NCBI GenBank assembly: GCA_035764005.1
Contig: DASTZZ010000096.1
Location: forward strand, 1-43,602
Direction of reading: 5' to 3'
Origin: Terriglobales bacterium
Lineage (GTDB): Bacteria > Acidobacteriota > Terriglobia > Terriglobales > Acidobacteriaceae
DNA: 43,602 nt
Positions 43,095 to 43,602 of this stretch are shown here, piece by piece (the first letter of the stretch is position 1; the number at the start of each line of letters is the position of its first letter). A program made the translations under genes and the position numbers. Below the pieces are notes generated by a model, which was not told the DNA's origin, ran no database searches, and saw nothing but the letters and a program-made list of their open reading frames with translations.

Positions 43095-43315
43095 GGCAGA
43101 AAACCGCAAGCGATTCTAAGCTCCTAAGCCTCTAACCCGGTAGCTGGTAGCCGGTAGCTTCTGTCGCTTTAGCCGAGTGCCGAATGCCGACTGCCGAATG
43201 CGGCTCTTCCGTACGTCACCGGAACCTATGCCGCTCGAAACACTGAGTAGAACAATCAATAGCTAAGGTTCCGAAATGGGAACGCCACCTTTGTCCGTTT
43301 CTCTCTCATATGATC
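43095..43315. repeat. word repeats and spacer after the esterase remnant
   Basis: CGGTAGCTGGTAGCCGGTAGC (period 7, 43138-43158) and GCCGAGTGCCGAATGCCGACTGCCGAATGC (period 7, 43172-43201) repeat the word families of 40859-40980 and 42240-42660. The remainder (43205-43315) shows nothing recognisable. Confidence 0.7.
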
Positions 43316-43602
43316 TTAAGGGGGAGTACTGACGGATAGCTCGGAAATTCTTGATCCGACGTACAAATGATCAATTTGCGAAGTATCGATTACAAGGAAC
43401 TGCCCATCTTTGCCATCAATGGATTGGAATCTGAGTTTAGAACCTCTGCGGAATGCTAATTCTACTAACTGCCTATCGAGATTTGTTTGAGGAGCCAGCT
43501 TTGCTTGCTCGCCAGATTTCAAAAACACGATGACCTTTTCCGGCCTGCCACCACCACAAACCTGAGAAATCCTGCTGTATTGCCAAGCACCAATAACGGA
43601 AG
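43316..43602 (-). CDS. hypothetical protein, 5'-truncated by window edge
   Basis: The minus frame is open from the window end to the TAA at 43316 (95 codons visible). It reads ...SVIGAWQYSRISQVCGGGRPEKVIVFLKSGEQAKLAPQ..., continuing to SELSVSTPP. A GTG at 43528 could start a shorter 70-residue product, but the open frame with reasonable composition upstream suggests the gene begins outside the window. The predicted product is beta-rich, without an obvious motif; a lone cysteine sits near the visible start. Function unknown. Confidence 0.5.
   Translation of the reverse strand, partial: SVIGAWQYSRISQVCGGGRPEKVIVFLKSGEQAKLAPQTNLDRQLVELAFRRGSKLRFQSIDGKDGQFLVIDTSQIDHLYVGSRISELSVSTPP

Noticed and set aside
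40859-43201. Possible CRISPR array in the repeat-rich right end
   Set aside because: Repeats are 7-8 bases, contiguous and degenerate, with no regular spacers and no cas genes.

Overview
The window looks like a chromosomal segment of a diderm, soil-type Acidobacteriota bacterium (Koribacter/Terriglobia-like). This is inferred from the gene mix: Omp85/TamB outer-membrane assembly, a CadC-like winged-helix/TPR regulator, a Ser/Thr kinase with a TPR-like tail, a DUF1844 protein, a retropepsin-like protease and GH79/CE2 carbohydrate enzymes. GC is moderate and there are many short word-like intergenic repeats. No phage genes, transposases, rRNA or CRISPR were seen. The only RNA gene found is tmRNA.

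Layout. 1-4374: surface glycan locus (partial Gfo/Idh oxidoreductase, SAM methyltransferase, GT2 with membrane tail, and a divergent GT39-like membrane glycosyltransferase). 4526-7623: translationally coupled ABC ATPase, ABC-2 permease and TPR protein, then a RimI-like acetyltransferase. 7684-16481 (minus): pcm, tamB-like, SurA_N-type chaperone and an Omp85 protein with about seven POTRA repeats. 16647-18413: ThiF/MoeB-like enzyme and a convergent membrane TPR protein. 18524-21173: coupled HAD phosphatase, lytic transglycosylase and LPG-synthase-like flippase-fold membrane protein. 21659-26744: wHTH-TPR regulator, two-DTG protease, ankyrin protein, MFS transporter. 26847-27505: Phd/VapC toxin-antitoxin module with a visible promoter and operator. 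27508-30845 (minus): ygfZ, DUF1844, MBL hydrolase, ribF operon. 31092-34921: isocitrate/isopropylmalate-type dehydrogenase and a kinase with a degenerate cyclase-like N-terminal domain. 35030-36369 (minus): small protein, DedA, GNAT. 36759-37127: ssrA. 37307-40858: GH79 enzyme and exported TPR protein. 40983-43602: two small exported or membrane proteins, a truncated CE2 esterase and a partial gene at the edge, all embedded in repeat-rich DNA.

Themes. The strongest functional unit is the outer-membrane assembly operon (Omp85, SurA-like chaperone, TamB). The strongest non-coding signal is a family of short 7-9-base words arranged in tandem or as inverted pairs in many intergenic gaps. They occur upstream of ssrA, between the ygfZ operon and the dehydrogenase, around the kinase terminator, and over hundreds of bases at the right end, where they abut a decapitated esterase gene.
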